DNA from: a virus | Length of the DNA: 64,000 bases | IMG/VR virus record: IMGVR_UViG_3300034284_001183 | Span: 1 to 64,000 of that record | Direction: 5' to 3' (one strand) | In this document: positions 11,601-19,589 of the stretch, piece by piece | Position numbering within the stretch: the first letter of the stretch is position 1 | How the letters are laid out: each line of letters starts with the position of its first letter | Position numbers and translations under genes: made by a program | The notes under the pieces: generated by a model | Told to the model about the DNA's origin: nothing | The model's database searches: none | The model's input: only the letters and a program-made list of their open reading frames with translations

Positions 11601-14600
11601 AAGAGTTGTTAACCCAGAACTTCGTAAAACATTATTACCTGAATTAACAAGATTATTCTTTAGTACATTAAATATTGAAATTACCGAAGGTAATTTCAAA
11701 TTATTATTAACATATTTAAAAAGTTATATAAATAATTTTGGGATTCTAAGTGGGGGTAAATATACAACAGGCGTTATTTTTTTAGCAAATAGGAATGCAA
11801 CAATATTCCCATCAGCTGAAGGTGCGGTTGATAAAGAATTTGATTATACTATTGACGATTTTATTATAACAAATAAAGTTATAGGTGGTGTTTTAACAAA
11901 AGTTGGAGAGGTTAAATATGAATTTAATACCATTGACGATCTTAAACCAGTTGATAAACTTAAAGAATTTATTGATTACACCAATAAAAATATTTTAACA
12001 AAACAAATAGAAGCGTTTAACACGGGTTTAAAGAAATTTTCAGAACTAACAAAATCAAAAATTGATGGAGTTAGTACGTTAAAAGATTCTAATTCTGTTG
12101 ATGAGTATGAAGAAGATTTAGACAAGGGTGAGATTGAAAGAAGAACAGGTACCTACTATAGGATTAAAACCTTATATGATAGAAGTGTTTCGTTTAACAA
12201 TATAGATCTAAACGATAGTAGATTAATTAAAAAAAGAAGTAAAGATTTAGCAACCATAAATGTAAGCGATATATTAAATCATCCATTATTCTTCAATTTT
12301 AATATTGAGACTGATGATACTGATTATGAAAATTGTATTGATAAAAAATTAAGCGCTGACAAAAGTCTTATTGATGGTAAATTAAAAGATCTTTATGATT
12401 ATGCATCGGTTCTTGATAGAGGTAATAATGATTACGGTACTAAGGTATTAGCAAATATTGATGCACTTAAAAAGGTTATTGCCGATGATTTAACAAACGT
12501 TACACAAGTTGAAAACACATTAAGGTCAAAATCAATGTGGTCCGTTTTATCTACTTTAGCAAGTGACCATGAGTTTCTGTTATTACCTTTAACATCTTAT
12601 GTTAACTTAAACGGTGCTGTTAAAAACAGTAAAGACCCATTTGAAGTGGCCCATGATATGTTTGGTGTTTTTAACAATCTTGAAATGTTTGATTCAAACC
12701 CAGCATTTATATTCCAATTAGGTTCATTAACATCAAATGTTTCTGCGGGTAATAAACAAAAGAAAAATAGTTTATCTGAATTTGATTTAAGTAACACCTT
12801 TTGTATGGACATAGAAACAACCCAACTGGGTCCAGACGGTAGAGGTAAAATTTTAGATGAGGGTATACCAAATGACATCGTAAACTCAAATGTTTCGTCA
12901 TTCATTGTTGATTTTGGAAATAAGAACCAAAATATGTTCCAGAACATCCAATTATCAACGGATGAATTTGCTAATACAGAAGAAAGTATATATACTCAAG
13001 TTAGTTTAACATCAAGTGATAATATAACTCAGTTATCAAGCGGTAAATTATTTACCGCAATGGAAAACAGATCTTATTCTTGTACCGTTACAAGTTTAGG
13101 TAATGCTGGTATACAACCATTAACATATTTTTATGTTAAAAATGTACCGTTATTTTACGGAAGTTATTGGATTACAAATGTAAGCCATAAAATAACACCT
13201 AATAATATGACAACAACGTTTAAAGGTGTTAGACAACCAATATCAAAAAAACCAACGGCAAACACCTCTATATTACAACAATTACTTAAAACTGCACAAG
13301 CTAATGCTGAAGCTGCTGGTTATATTGATCCTAATAGTAGATTACAAGTACCAACAAGTGGACAAGTTTACGCATATAACAATAGAGAAACCAACGGTAC
13401 TGATAATGAATATGGTATATTTTCACAAGCAACAACAGCAAATCCTGGCCTTTATGTAAACTATAGCGGTTTATGGGTAACAGCTGCCTATCTACGTTTA
13501 ATGACAAATGGTGATCAGAATAATAAGTTATTAATAAAAGCTTTAATTGCGTACCTATATAATAACGCTTACACATTATCTGGTAGTTCAGATCCAGCAA
13601 CAGCAATTAAATATTTTATGGACATTGTTTTATATGATATGTCTGTTAAATTAGGAGTTGATACATCATTATATAATTTATTAAGCGAATACTCAACAGT
13701 CAACACAGCATATGAAGAAATACTATCTGAATTCGCAAAAACAACTTTAGAGGGGGGTGATAACAACGTTTTTAAATATTTAGAACACGACCAACCATTA
13801 ACAGGTATTAAAACAACATTAATTACAACAGCAGCTGGTGGTGTTATAGCCGAAGATGCAACTGCCACAATAACTGGAATAACCATAACATACCCTTCTG
13901 ATATCGAAATACCAAGTACACATTCTAATGAAAGTAAAAATGATTTTATCGGTTCGGCATATTGGGTTTCAGATAAACCAGCAAATAATTTTACTGAATT
14001 ACAAGGTTTTAGTAGATATCGTTTAACAAATGATGTGTTTAAAACAAAGGGTTCAGTACCGAGTAAAATAAACCCTTCCTTGTTAAATTTATTAAAAAAT
14101 AACCCTGGTGATCAATTTGTTGATTTTGACGCAGCATCAATTACTGGTATTAAAACTGATCAAAAATATTTTGCTGTTGTTAAATATTTAAATAGTGCCA
14201 CAAATAGGTATGAAGCTATTGATGCGCAGTACAATGGGGTTTCTGGTTATCAAATAATTAAAAGCCCTGTTAATAATAGTAGATCATATTATGGTAATAA
14301 TCCATTGCAGGGTAGTGATGGTACTTACTTTAAGTCAGGTGTTCAACCTTCAACTATACCTACTAATTCTGGTACTATAAAAGAGAGGTATTCAACATTT
14401 TATGTGGGAAATAATGGTGTAAAACCACAAATAATAGTTAATGGTTTAAAATTCCAAAACACCACTGAAATGATTGTTGAGGTTTATACCCCTTATGTCA
14501 CAACAGATGGTTATCCTATAGTAACAACAGATAGAGATAATATTGGGGTTATTAACAATCTTGGTATCTATAAAAAAATTGGCACCTATAATAATTATAA

Positions 14601-16089
14601 AACTGGTTATCTGGATAATAATGATAGTGTACCTGTTGTACTTGGTTTTGGGACAGCAACTGGGACAACACAAAGTCAAAATACTAATGGTAAACTTAAG
14701 TATCTCACAACATATGGTGACCCTTTTATACCAACTGGTGAATTATCTGGCTCCACACAATATCAAGCGGATGTATTGGGTGCTATTAGTAACGGTAACT
14801 CATACATTAGCTTTATAGCCATAGGTCTTGAGGATCAGATAAAATCAAAAATAGTTTTAGAAAGAACTGTAAGGAGTTACATTAATAAAGATGTTTTGGG
14901 TACTAAAGAGTTTCCAAAAGCTTATACGATACTTGATAAAGATATTACTAGTAAAGAAATTTATATACCACCAACTAAAAAATTATCAAACGGTAAAAAA
15001 ACAAAGGTAAGTGGATGGGTTGATCCTTTAAAATCTATTACCATTGGTTCTGGTTACGGTAATAGGGTTCTTAATGGTGAACCAGATTTCCATAGAGGTA
15101 TTGATTTATCCACACCAGTTGGTACTCCAGTGTTCTCAGTTTTACCTGGTAAAGTGGTATATGTCGGTGACTCAACTGGTTATGGACAGGTAGTTATAAT
15201 TTCACACCAAGATAAAGGTATATCAACGTTATATGGCCACGTTTCATCAATTAATACAAGCGCTGGTGCCACTGTTAGTGCTGGTGATATTATAGCTAAA
15301 AGTGGTAATATAGGTAAAAGTACTGGTCCTCACTTACATCTTGAAATTCGTAAAGTTGTTGCGACTAATAAGGATTCTTATTTTGCAATTAATAAAGATG
15401 GTGATGAAGACCCAGAATCTTATTTAAGTTTTAACAGTGCATCCCCTGATGTAAAAACAGTAACACCTGCTGAAACTGAGGCTAATAAAATTGAAATTAA
15501 AAATTACCTAAAGGGTAAAGGTTTTTCTAAAATTGAGGTAGCAGCTGTTTTAGGTAATATACATAAAGAAACTGGTGGTACATTTAACCCATATTCCACA
15601 AACCCAAAAGATGAAAATGGTTTTGCATCTTTAGGTTTAATACAATGGAACGCAAAATATATTGGTGGTGGAATAAAAGATACTGAAGAAGCTTTTAAAA
15701 TTATCGGATTAACCGTAGCTGCACAGATGATTTATATGACTGAAGGTGCTTGGAAAAACAATACAGATAGATTCCGTGATGCGTATAAAAATAAATTGTC
15801 AACTATTGATACGTCAGGTGCAAAAGTTACAAAGAGAGGTAAAGAGGGTGATAAAGTTGCAAATTTAAAACCAGAAGAATTAAACGCTTATTTAGCAGCA
15901 TTTCTTTTTGCTAATATTGTTGAGGTTTGTGCTGGATGTAATGATAAAAAAGGTGACAACCTGAGTGAACAGTTTAAAAATTATCATATTGGTGCTAAAG
16001 CTGAACAATTTGAAGTATGGGTAAGAAGCGAAACAGCGGTTGATTATCTTAAACAAATGAATAACTCAAGTGATAAGTTAAAATGGTAA
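8674..16089 (+). CDS. Giant tail hub / cell-puncturing protein with M23 peptidase and phage-tail lysozyme domains
   Basis: This 2471-residue protein is probably the central hub and puncturing device. Residues ~1465-1525 carry a segment typical of contractile-tail hubs (IQPLTYFYVKNVPLFYGSYW, then VSHKI and a TTFKGVRQP end). Residues ~2110-2230 form a complete M23 (LytM/lysostaphin-like) metallopeptidase: HxxxD at H2140/D2144, YGH with H2189, and HLHLE with H2220/H2222. Residues ~2270-2440 match the phage-tail lysozyme family (Phage_lysozyme2): an AAVLGNIHKETGG helix with likely catalytic E2299 and a following GLIQWN. In T4 these jobs are split between gp27 and gp5; here hub and two different peptidoglycan-cutting activities seem fused. 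The gene ends its operon and is followed by a hairpin terminator. The long N-terminal ~1400 residues are unassigned. Confidence 0.85.
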   Translation: MPSYNQNFLDKRYISNTDIDINAMMSSVTGETIDGTFLTLRKELEDTNAYPNTMLDAGVNNHAIFAQNMVKETTTGKFFKSGQMFLNTIKCESNFGSFGFLDTSFLRTAFKTTQGLVELPIHTILKIGGIYDFYYYNDYEKDTKIDLDIVNGLKTNNGYDLFDDPIVKNKHYGTYVFDDKNLILATAPFVKPITPRHIDDSIGNGSDSFSKTNISKNYKEKYYDYNYGLELSLNNNISSHMPFSGYGVLNNYMNSMSHFFFGEGLDGGTDITDTRNNNGIPYHIIGNFKGNLKTFKTYNDTQINFLASYNNYGTKIQHDLNGLKAALDTLTKTITLDTNFVFSKSPKKTEFFLMLSKIKANYLGGYIATDYLYTVIKDLCTVNNLKAKSNDVPLSDFAALLIHLLFYPDGAEKDSRRPNKTVRVLSLYDVDPNSFTNVVEYETNTLYTTIDFLLFILGETQEKQHEQVSKLLLSLWTKEFNTEKGSRLSPLDKQGTYVVYPSCGGEINIKELFSNKNHTYHKTNNVSTFIETPDLSNSYVTGLTTSSFTNTDTDGKYYDNISNDTLSALNFDYKTFYGNLPNNISINNPFTEFLNLKGLVSTLKYSQKNTVPKSIPDNDNFFLSRYNQSLYGLGLITTNITNPMVTSNLDRYDDLYIIANTTDPSGVKELYFDNRTLINNTSKLFWFDQTRNVFPYTEIYRSQNGEHLKDIKVVDNREVAQYGYGDNVKQLYEWGDPLDAESNLWIYDYSKFEKDRTFYFDGYKSDIDIYIDIFGVDKLEDFRALFKNFVDKDTKNYFTEAFNTFNFQSLIKHTNIFGYTHLPDSVTLDRVYTKEEISAFLCGYSGDFIEFASKNDVSKIINYALTIGQENKAKIVIDEFMNAKITINNYSTTGPLYVDNTGDNPEGLRLNSNIFNPIIMYASETRTADSIISKLDYRLLFRTLLFGDQPISPYDVKTIPDNFNTLVDKYLDVWRLRVVNPELRKTLLPELTRLFFSTLNIEITEGNFKLLLTYLKSYINNFGILSGGKYTTGVIFLANRNATIFPSAEGAVDKEFDYTIDDFIITNKVIGGVLTKVGEVKYEFNTIDDLKPVDKLKEFIDYTNKNILTKQIEAFNTGLKKFSELTKSKIDGVSTLKDSNSVDEYEEDLDKGEIERRTGTYYRIKTLYDRSVSFNNIDLNDSRLIKKRSKDLATINVSDILNHPLFFNFNIETDDTDYENCIDKKLSADKSLIDGKLKDLYDYASVLDRGNNDYGTKVLANIDALKKVIADDLTNVTQVENTLRSKSMWSVLSTLASDHEFLLLPLTSYVNLNGAVKNSKDPFEVAHDMFGVFNNLEMFDSNPAFIFQLGSLTSNVSAGNKQKKNSLSEFDLSNTFCMDIETTQLGPDGRGKILDEGIPNDIVNSNVSSFIVDFGNKNQNMFQNIQLSTDEFANTEESIYTQVSLTSSDNITQLSSGKLFTAMENRSYSCTVTSLGNAGIQPLTYFYVKNVPLFYGSYWITNVSHKITPNNMTTTFKGVRQPISKKPTANTSILQQLLKTAQANAEAAGYIDPNSRLQVPTSGQVYAYNNRETNGTDNEYGIFSQATTANPGLYVNYSGLWVTAAYLRLMTNGDQNNKLLIKALIAYLYNNAYTLSGSSDPATAIKYFMDIVLYDMSVKLGVDTSLYNLLSEYSTVNTAYEEILSEFAKTTLEGGDNNVFKYLEHDQPLTGIKTTLITTAAGGVIAEDATATITGITITYPSDIEIPSTHSNESKNDFIGSAYWVSDKPANNFTELQGFSRYRLTNDVFKTKGSVPSKINPSLLNLLKNNPGDQFVDFDAASITGIKTDQKYFAVVKYLNSATNRYEAIDAQYNGVSGYQIIKSPVNNSRSYYGNNPLQGSDGTYFKSGVQPSTIPTNSGTIKERYSTFYVGNNGVKPQIIVNGLKFQNTTEMIVEVYTPYVTTDGYPIVTTDRDNIGVINNLGIYKKIGTYNNYKTGYLDNNDSVPVVLGFGTATGTTQSQNTNGKLKYLTTYGDPFIPTGELSGSTQYQADVLGAISNGNSYISFIAIGLEDQIKSKIVLERTVRSYINKDVLGTKEFPKAYTILDKDITSKEIYIPPTKKLSNGKKTKVSGWVDPLKSITIGSGYGNRVLNGEPDFHRGIDLSTPVGTPVFSVLPGKVVYVGDSTGYGQVVIISHQDKGISTLYGHVSSINTSAGATVSAGDIIAKSGNIGKSTGPHLHLEIRKVVATNKDSYFAINKDGDEDPESYLSFNSASPDVKTVTPAETEANKIEIKNYLKGKGFSKIEVAAVLGNIHKETGGTFNPYSTNPKDENGFASLGLIQWNAKYIGGGIKDTEEAFKIIGLTVAAQMIYMTEGAWKNNTDRFRDAYKNKLSTIDTSGAKVTKRGKEGDKVANLKPEELNAYLAAFLFANIVEVCAGCNDKKGDNLSEQFKNYHIGAKAEQFEVWVRSETAVDYLKQMNNSSDKLKW

Positions 16090-16106
16090 AATAAGGTAAT
16101 TAGAAT

Positions 16107-16130
16107 AAGTTTGGTGTAATACCAACTTTT
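16107..16130 (+). terminator. Probable rho-independent terminator after the hub gene
   Basis: A hairpin with arms AAGTTTGGT and ACCAACTT (one bulged base) around a GTAAT loop is followed by a short T-rich run. It lies 17 bases after the hub stop codon and before a promoter-like ATATTTAT motif, as expected at an operon boundary. The stem is modest, so partial readthrough is possible. Confidence 0.55.
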
Positions 16131-16141
16131 ATTAAAATATC

Positions 16142-16152
16142 AGATATTTATA
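16142..16152 (+). promoter_or_regulatory. Candidate phage late promoter (AGATATTTATA)
   Basis: The motif GATATTTATA lies 14 bases before the ATG of the 75-residue gene and just after a terminator hairpin. The same core precedes other structural blocks in this window. No clear -35 element is visible. Assignment as a promoter is inference. Confidence 0.4.
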
Positions 16153-16166
16153 GTAAATAAAAGCGT

Positions 16167-16394
16167 ATGAGCAATTTTAATAGTAAATTAGACCAATTTT
16201 TAGGTAAAAAAATTGAAGAGGCACAAATCGGTGAAGAAGTTTGTGATATTAAAACTGGTGTTTGTTATGTAAAAACAAAAGACGGTTTAATTGAAAGAAC
16301 ATTGATTGAGAAGAAATTAATGATGGAAGATGGTAGAGAATTACTAAGAGAAGAATCACCAATAAGTCACAGTCGTAAAACATATTTAAGATGA
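16167..16394 (+). CDS. Small conserved-looking phage protein, unknown function
   Basis: This 75-residue soluble protein has a central VCDIKTGVCYVKTKDGLIER segment with two cysteines eight residues apart, then a charged helix ending in basic residues. The segment has the look of a conserved small phage family, but I cannot name a function. It is the first gene after a terminator and the AGATATTTATA motif. Its TGA stop overlaps the next ATG (ATGA), so the two are likely coupled. The cysteine pair could bind a metal or form a disulfide, which is speculative. Confidence 0.7.
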   Translation: MSNFNSKLDQFLGKKIEEAQIGEEVCDIKTGVCYVKTKDGLIERTLIEKKLMMEDGRELLREESPISHSRKTYLR

Positions 16395-17152
16395 ACAAAA
16401 ATTTAGATAAAGTATTATCCGAAGAGGTAAAAAGATTTAATAGCATTATGGCTTACCAAGAAAAATTGGGTGAAGGTCATCATTATAAATTCTATGAAGC
16501 TGAGGGCGATGCCCCAACTGAAGAAGATCCAGCTACAGATGCTGGTGTTGATACCGCTGTTCCAGATGCTGAGTTAGGTGTAGAGGCACCTGCTACAGAC
16601 GTTGGTGTTGATACAGCTGTTCCAGATGCTGAAATGGGTATTGAACCAGGTATGGAAGCAGCTCCTGTTACCCCAGAAGGTGGTGAGATGATTCCAGATG
16701 CCGCAGCTGAAGGTGACACCGAAATTGATGTGACTGATTTAGTTAATACAAGCAAGGAATTAGCTGGCAAAACAGATAGTATCATGCAAAAAATTGTTGA
16801 TTCTAGTTCTAAAATTGAGGCTATAATTAATAAAGTTAGTGGTGTTGAACAGGGTTTACAAAAAATGGACTCAGTTATCCAACAAATGAACGCTTTAACA
16901 AAACAAGTTGAGTTGATGAGACCACCAACCGAAGAGGAAAGAAGAAAAGCTTTGGCTAAAGATTCTTACCCTTTTAGTGTTACACAAGATGAGTATATGG
17001 GTGGAAACTCAGCAAAAACACAAACTGATCTTGAAAATAGACCAGATAAATTATCTATGATGGACAACCTTATGAACAATTATAATGAAATGGACATTAA
17101 AAATAGTTTCTATAATTCTAATAATAACGAAAAACCTGTAAGCAATTATTAA
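16391..17152 (+). CDS. Acidic repeat and coiled-coil protein, unknown; possible structural or assembly factor
   Basis: The 253-residue product has three parts. Residues 1-40 are a charged helix. Residues ~40-110 are a low-complexity acidic region with two tandem copies of a GVDTAVPDAE unit set 20 residues apart. Residues ~115-175 form a helical, heptad-like stretch (SKELAGKTDSIMQKIVDSSS, then QKMDSVIQQMNALTKQVELM) that should make a coiled coil. The C-terminal part is polar and contains a YPFSVTQDEYMGG stretch. No enzyme motif is visible. Acidic-plus-coiled-coil layouts occur in phage scaffold or assembly proteins, but that is only an analogy. It overlaps the preceding gene by 4 bases and is 1 base from the next. 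Confidence 0.65.
   Translation: MNKNLDKVLSEEVKRFNSIMAYQEKLGEGHHYKFYEAEGDAPTEEDPATDAGVDTAVPDAELGVEAPATDVGVDTAVPDAEMGIEPGMEAAPVTPEGGEMIPDAAAEGDTEIDVTDLVNTSKELAGKTDSIMQKIVDSSSKIEAIINKVSGVEQGLQKMDSVIQQMNALTKQVELMRPPTEEERRKALAKDSYPFSVTQDEYMGGNSAKTQTDLENRPDKLSMMDNLMNNYNEMDIKNSFYNSNNNEKPVSNY
16531..16642 (+). repeat. Two-copy tandem repeat, 60-bp period
   Basis: Two copies of about 52 bases (16531-16582 and 16591-16642) are offset by exactly 60 bases and keep the frame. They encode the duplicated ATD(A/V)GVDTAVPDAE(L/M)G unit in the acidic protein. Differences lie mostly at third codon positions, so the duplication is not brand new or is under protein-level constraint. Confidence 0.85.
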
Positions 17153-17153
17153 T

Positions 17154-17459
17154 ATGAATAATATACAACAAGAATTAATTACACAAAAACTAACTGTCGG
17201 TGATCCAGCAATTGGTTTTGTAAATACAGCTGACTATACAATAGAATATTACGGTTTTATAACATTAGGTAATACAAACGATACAATAGTTGCAACAATT
17301 AACGGTGTTGATGACATAACGTTCTCAATGATGGGTATGATTGAAATACCATTACAGTCTTTAGAGGTTACAGCGGTAAACGCAAGTCTGAATGAAACTA
17401 CTAGTGTTTACAGAGGTTTATTAGTGTTTGGTATCAAAAAGTACAAGTCAATTTTCTAA
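17154..17459 (+). CDS. Small beta-rich protein, unknown; possible virion component
   Basis: This 101-residue protein alternates hydrophobic and polar residues as a small beta-sandwich would (YTIEYYGFITLGN, TIVATINGVDDITFSM, YRGLLVFGIKKYK). It has no cysteines, signal peptide or membrane segment. It is the last gene before a terminator-like hairpin, following the acidic coiled-coil protein by one base. A small decoration or tail accessory role would fit, but nothing in the sequence proves it, and I do not recognise the family. Confidence 0.6.
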   Translation: MNNIQQELITQKLTVGDPAIGFVNTADYTIEYYGFITLGNTNDTIVATINGVDDITFSMMGMIEIPLQSLEVTAVNASLNETTSVYRGLLVFGIKKYKSIF

Positions 17460-17476
17460 TATTTTAAAAATATTTC

Positions 17477-17503
17477 CCCAGAAGTTTGTTTTTTGGGTTT
17501 TTT
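17477..17503 (+). terminator. Probable rho-independent terminator before gp32
   Basis: CCCAGAA pairs with TTTTGGG (one G-T wobble) around a 7-base loop and is followed by six T residues. It lies 17 bases after the stop of the 101-residue gene and separates the first tail block from the replication block. Confidence 0.6.
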
Positions 17504-17537
17504 GTTCTTAATATTGTACCATAAAATTTATATATTT

Positions 17538-18488
17538 ATGATTGACTACAAAAAAATCGATTGGTCCAAGGCCGCAACAGACACTCTGGCCGACTATGAA
17601 AAAGCAAAGTCGAAAACAACACAGACTACCCAATCTAGTTCTGTCGACTTAACAAAGTATTTCACAATTGCACTTGATGAGGGTGCACAAAGTGGTGAAA
17701 AATCAGTTAGGATTCTTCCTAACCAAGACGATCCTACCAAATGGTACAAAGTTGGTTATTTCCACAACCTAAAAATTGGTAAGAGATGGACAAAACTTTA
17801 TGATCCATCACAAGATGGTGACGAATCTCCTTTGAATGAGATGTACAAATTCTTAATGAAGAGTGCGGACAAAGAAGACAAGAAATTGGCCATCAACTAC
17901 AAATCACGCCAGTTCTTTATTGTTCGTGTTATCGAACGTGGTAAAGAGCATGAAGGTGTAAAATTCTGGAGATTCCCAGCAGTACAAGACGGTTCAGGTA
18001 TTATGGACAAAATTGCACCACTTGTTAAAAAATACGGTGCATTCTGGAACCCATTCGAAGGTTTCGACATTACAATCTCTATGCTTAGAGATAAATCAAA
18101 AGACAGCAAAGTTGGTTTTACTAAAGTTGCATCTATCATCCCTGATAGAGAGTCTAAATTGTCTGAGGACGAAAACCAATCAGTTGAGTGGTTAAGCAAT
18201 CCAATGGCATGGACTGATGTCTTCAAGAAAAAATCTGTTGAATATTTAAACATTGTTGCGGAAGGTAGTGAACCAATGTGGGATGCTGAGCAAAAATGCT
18301 TTATCGCTAAAGTTGAAGATGGTGTTAGTACCTACACAGGAACTTCAGCACCAACACCTAAAGCTAAGTATGAGACACCAGCACCAGTTGCTATGTCTGA
18401 AGAAGATACTGATATTGATGGTGGTGTTGAAGAAGAAGAAGAAAGCGCACCAGCGGGTCAGTTAAAGATTGACGATTTACCATTCTAA
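17538..18488 (+). CDS. 32: Single-stranded DNA-binding protein, T4 gp32-like
   Basis: This ~316-residue protein resembles gp32: a basic N-terminal segment for cooperative binding (IDYKKIDWSKAA), a core with KYFTIALDEGAQSGEKSVRI, the conserved KSRQFFIVRVIERG and VKFWRFPAVQDGSGIMDKI stretches, and an acidic C-terminal tail with a poly-glutamate run. It coats ssDNA and recruits replication and recombination partners. Two features differ from T4: the cysteine-rich zinc site is missing (only one cysteine, near residue 255), and the end is DDLPF, like the DDIPF tip of bacterial SSB. The ATG at 17538 is preferred because an in-frame TTG at 17493 lies inside the upstream terminator hairpin. It is followed by a strong hairpin and uvsX. 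Confidence 0.88.
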   Translation: MIDYKKIDWSKAATDTLADYEKAKSKTTQTTQSSSVDLTKYFTIALDEGAQSGEKSVRILPNQDDPTKWYKVGYFHNLKIGKRWTKLYDPSQDGDESPLNEMYKFLMKSADKEDKKLAINYKSRQFFIVRVIERGKEHEGVKFWRFPAVQDGSGIMDKIAPLVKKYGAFWNPFEGFDITISMLRDKSKDSKVGFTKVASIIPDRESKLSEDENQSVEWLSNPMAWTDVFKKKSVEYLNIVAEGSEPMWDAEQKCFIAKVEDGVSTYTGTSAPTPKAKYETPAPVAMSEEDTDIDGGVEEEEESAPAGQLKIDDLPF

Positions 18489-18502
18489 AAATAAAACTTA
18501 TA

Positions 18503-18556
18503 AACATGGACATTAACATGGACATTATGTCCAAGTACTTGTCCATGTTTTTTTTT
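18503..18556 (+). terminator. Strong terminator with a duplicated 5' stem arm
   Basis: AACATGGACA occurs twice (18503-18512 and 18515-18524) and either copy can pair perfectly with TGTCCATGTT at 18540-18549, which runs into nine T residues. A competing short hairpin, GGACAT with ATGTCC, is also possible around 18519-18532. The element lies between gp32 and uvsX. It looks like a rho-independent terminator, and the alternative pairings could tune readthrough. Confidence 0.8.
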
Positions 18557-18572
18557 AAACATTAAATATTAT

Positions 18573-19589
18573 ATGGCAGTAAAGAAAAAAGAATTTTCTT
18601 TTGATGATCTCAAAAAGAAAATGAGTACGACAACTAAATACAAATCAGACTTATTTCTGAGTTGTGGTGAAGCCTTTTTAGAGGCATCTGGCGTTCCAGG
18701 TCCGTGTATGGGTCACATTAACATGTTACTTGGTCATACCAACACTGGTAAAACAAGTGCATTAATTGCAGCGTCAGTTGATGCCCAAAGAAAGGGTATC
18801 TTACCAGTTTATTTGGTAACTGAAAAGAAATGGAGTTTTGAACACTGCCAACTTATGGGTTTGGATTGTTCAAGAAACGAAGAGACTGGTGAATGGGATG
18901 GATTTTTCCTTTACCGTGACGATTTCAATTACATTGAACAAGTTACAGATTACATCAATGAGGTTTTAGACATGCAAGCAAAAGGTGATTTACCTTATGA
19001 TGTTTGTTTCTTCTGGGATTCAGTTGGTTCAGTACCATGTAAAATGACATGGGAAGGTAAAGGTGGTAAACAACATACCGCAGGTGCGTTGGCTGAAAAG
19101 ATTAATATGGGTATTAACCAAAGAATCAATAACAGCCGTAAAGAAACATCACCATACTTAAACGGTTTTGTTGTATGTAACTTACCATGGGTAAGACTTC
19201 CAGATTCACCAATGGGTCAACCTAAGATGAAACCAAAAGGTGGTGAGGCTATTTACCAGGCAGCTACATTAGTTTTCCGTTTTGGTAATGAAGCTGATGG
19301 TGGTATCAACAAAATTGATGCAACAAGTAAAGGTAGAAAAATTAACTTTGCAACAAGAACCAAAGTTACTGTAGACAAAAACCATATCAATGGTCTTGGT
19401 TACGCTGACTCAAAAATTATTGTTACACCACACGGATTCATCACAGATGACAAACGTGATAATAAAGTAGCGTTAGACTTGTACAAAAAAGAAACTTTTG
19501 AGTACTGGGCTAGTAAAATAGATGATGCTAACTTTGAGTTAGAGGAATACGAGGTTAACCAAAAAATCTCTTATTCCGATGAAGATTAA
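18573..19589 (+). CDS. uvsX: UvsX/RecA-type recombinase
   Basis: The 338-residue product is a RecA-fold ATPase that forms filaments on ssDNA and carries out strand exchange in phage recombination-dependent replication. Walker A is GHTNTGKT at residues 54-61. A Walker B-like strand is VCFFWDSVGSVP near residue 145. Later stretches (KINMGINQRINNS, GFVVCNLPWVRLP) fit the UvsX core, including the glutamine-rich ssDNA-binding area. Length is slightly below T4 UvsX (~390). It follows gp32, as expected for a partner that works on gp32-coated DNA. The end overlaps the exonuclease gene by 11 bases, so the two are probably coupled. Confidence 0.9.
   Translation: MAVKKKEFSFDDLKKKMSTTTKYKSDLFLSCGEAFLEASGVPGPCMGHINMLLGHTNTGKTSALIAASVDAQRKGILPVYLVTEKKWSFEHCQLMGLDCSRNEETGEWDGFFLYRDDFNYIEQVTDYINEVLDMQAKGDLPYDVCFFWDSVGSVPCKMTWEGKGGKQHTAGALAEKINMGINQRINNSRKETSPYLNGFVVCNLPWVRLPDSPMGQPKMKPKGGEAIYQAATLVFRFGNEADGGINKIDATSKGRKINFATRTKVTVDKNHINGLGYADSKIIVTPHGFITDDKRDNKVALDLYKKETFEYWASKIDDANFELEEYEVNQKISYSDED

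Noticed and set aside
12597-14679. Several 60-116 codon minus-strand frames under the hub gene
   Set aside because: They lie wholly within a well-supported long gene, have hydrophobic or low-complexity translations with no motif, and no intergenic room.
16105-16113. TAAGTTTG as a host-type promoter
   Set aside because: It matches TAnnTTTG but overlaps the hairpin arm of the hub terminator and has no upstream TTG at the proper distance.
16531-16642. Tandem repeat as an origin iteron array
   Set aside because: Only two copies, kept in frame and diverged mostly at third codon positions; this is a protein repeat.
17493-17537. TTG start giving gp32 15 extra residues
   Set aside because: The added hydrophobic residues have no counterpart in gp32 proteins, and the TTG lies within a terminator stem; ATG 17538 gives the expected basic N-terminus.
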